Shown here: positions 63,187-64,000 of the stretch, one piece after another
Layout of the letters: every line of letters begins with the position of its first letter
How positions within the stretch are numbered: the first letter of the stretch is position 1
Source: a virus
Length of the DNA stretch: 64,000 nt
Virus record (IMG/VR): IMGVR_UViG_3300035703_000010
Coordinates: 62,001-126,000 of that record
Reading direction: 5' to 3' (one strand)
The notes under the pieces: model-generated
Told to the model about the DNA's origin: nothing
The model's input: the letters and a program-made list of their open reading frames with translations, nothing else
The model's database searches: none
Program-made: the position numbers and the translations under genes

Positions 63187-64000
63187 ATGTCAAAAAGCTT
63201 TACAGATAGATTTAGCGCTAACTCTAACTATCAAGACGTGTATGCCGATTTTTCTTTTCCACAAGAACAAGACAAAGGATTAAGAGATCTTATAAGCATT
63301 CTGTTTCCTACATCTGCAGCTGGATTTTTAGATGCAAAACAAATTTGGGAAAAATTTAAAAATTTAGGATCGACATCGCCTTCATCAGGACAAACTATTG
63401 ATAATAAAAAGCTTGTATCATCTCTTTTAAGGATGTATCATTATCCTGGAAAGTTAGAAACTAATGGCATACCGCAACAAATAAAAGAATTTTATGCTGA
63501 AGATAACGCTGCAAGACCTTCTGCATATAATGCGTATTCTGAAGAACAGAAAAAAAGTAAAAGCGGATTTGCTGTTGTGGATGGAGATGTTTTAGAACAG
63601 CTATTTAAAATACAGCTGGCTGAAGAGAAATTTCAGTTTAATAGCGTTAATGAAGTTTTGCCCTCGGCGCTGTCTATGATTTTAGTCGATACACCATTGA
63701 TTGATTTGAAATTAAGAAACTGTGATATTGTTTCAACATTTCTTAATTACACACCCGGTATATTTGCTTCTCAGTTAGTACCTTATCTTGAAGCAACTTT
63801 CTCTTTTGAAAGAACAAAAACTGGACAAAGAGATTCGGCAGGAAGAGAAGTTGTAAAATCGAACAAAGTTATGTCTCCATTAACGTTTTTGTTGGGGCAA
63901 GAAGATGCATCTGCGGGTGACAAAGGGGGTTTAACAACTGCAACTTCTCTCATTTATGATTCATATGCAGCGACGAAAACGAAGAAATTTTATTCAACTG
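63187..64000 (+). CDS. N-terminal part of a large virion structural protein (3' truncated)
   Basis: The frame opens at ATG 63187 and has no stop to the end of the window, giving 271 residues of an incomplete protein. The sequence begins SKSFTDRFSANSNYQDVYAD and includes LPSALSMILVDTPLIDLKLR and SQLVPYLEATFSFERTKTG. No family is recognised. It follows the gp53-like gene by 20 bp and is therefore probably a baseplate protein. The remaining part lies beyond the window. Confidence 0.65.
   Translation, partial: MSKSFTDRFSANSNYQDVYADFSFPQEQDKGLRDLISILFPTSAAGFLDAKQIWEKFKNLGSTSPSSGQTIDNKKLVSSLLRMYHYPGKLETNGIPQQIKEFYAEDNAARPSAYNAYSEEQKKSKSGFAVVDGDVLEQLFKIQLAEEKFQFNSVNEVLPSALSMILVDTPLIDLKLRNCDIVSTFLNYTPGIFASQLVPYLEATFSFERTKTGQRDSAGREVVKSNKVMSPLTFLLGQEDASAGDKGGLTTATSLIYDSYAATKTKKFYST

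Noticed and set aside
1-64000. tRNA genes, CRISPR arrays, integrase or repressor
   Set aside because: No cloverleaf-like segment, regularly spaced repeat array or lysogeny gene was found; I could not run a covariance search.

Overview
This window is an AT-rich piece of a large contractile-tailed (T4-like) phage genome. The case rests on a nearly complete set of T4-type virion genes: terminase large subunit, portal, prohead protease, scaffold, major capsid protein, neck proteins, tail-sheath stabiliser, sheath, tube, a gp26-like hub protein, a tape measure and a gp53-like baseplate protein. There is no integrase, repressor or attachment site, so the phage is probably lytic. The host cannot be read directly. 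A three-gene exported cassette (25.7-29.8 kb) belongs to families known mainly from Bdellovibrionota, Myxococcota and Planctomycetes, so a Gram-negative host from one of these groups is a reasonable guess and no more.

Layout. 0-7.1 kb: adhesion or baseplate structural proteins, including one with fibronectin-like and one with LamG-like regions. 7.1-8.1 kb: a TnsA-like head-completion nuclease and a methyltransferase. 8.1-13.6 kb: RuvC-like resolvase, primase, a single-chain Mre11-Rad50 (gp47-gp46) fusion and two small proteins. 13.6-24.8 kb: the head module (terminase, portal, protease, core/scaffold proteins, major capsid protein), closed by a strong terminator. 24.9-30.6 kb: an accessory island with an HNH nuclease, a c-type-cytochrome-like lipoprotein, a second lipoprotein, a Tat-exported DUF1501/DUF1552-like protein and a kinase-fold protein. 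30.8-33.6 kb: small unknown genes, an endolysin and a small fiber-like protein. 33.6-36.8 kb, minus strand: a coiled-coil protein and a long repetitive fiber protein. 37-53.6 kb: neck, sheath stabiliser, three tandem sheath paralogues, an antisense homing endonuclease, tube and hub genes. 53.6-64 kb: tape measure and baseplate genes, running off the window end.

How the genes work together. The terminase packages DNA through the portal into a prohead built by scaffold and capsid protein, and the protease matures it. Neck and stabiliser proteins join it to a contractile tail that the tape measure suggests is about 200 nm long. Replication and recombination genes sit inside the structural block. 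Four terminators built on the same AAGGCC-type hairpin follow the capsid, fiber, second sheath and tube genes, and the capsid and fiber genes also use more C-ending codons than their neighbours.

Most noteworthy: the exported redox-like cassette at 25,721-29,805, three tail-sheath genes in a row, and the fused Mre11-Rad50 nuclease. No intergenic stretch exceeds 300 bases. No tRNA gene or CRISPR array was recognised.
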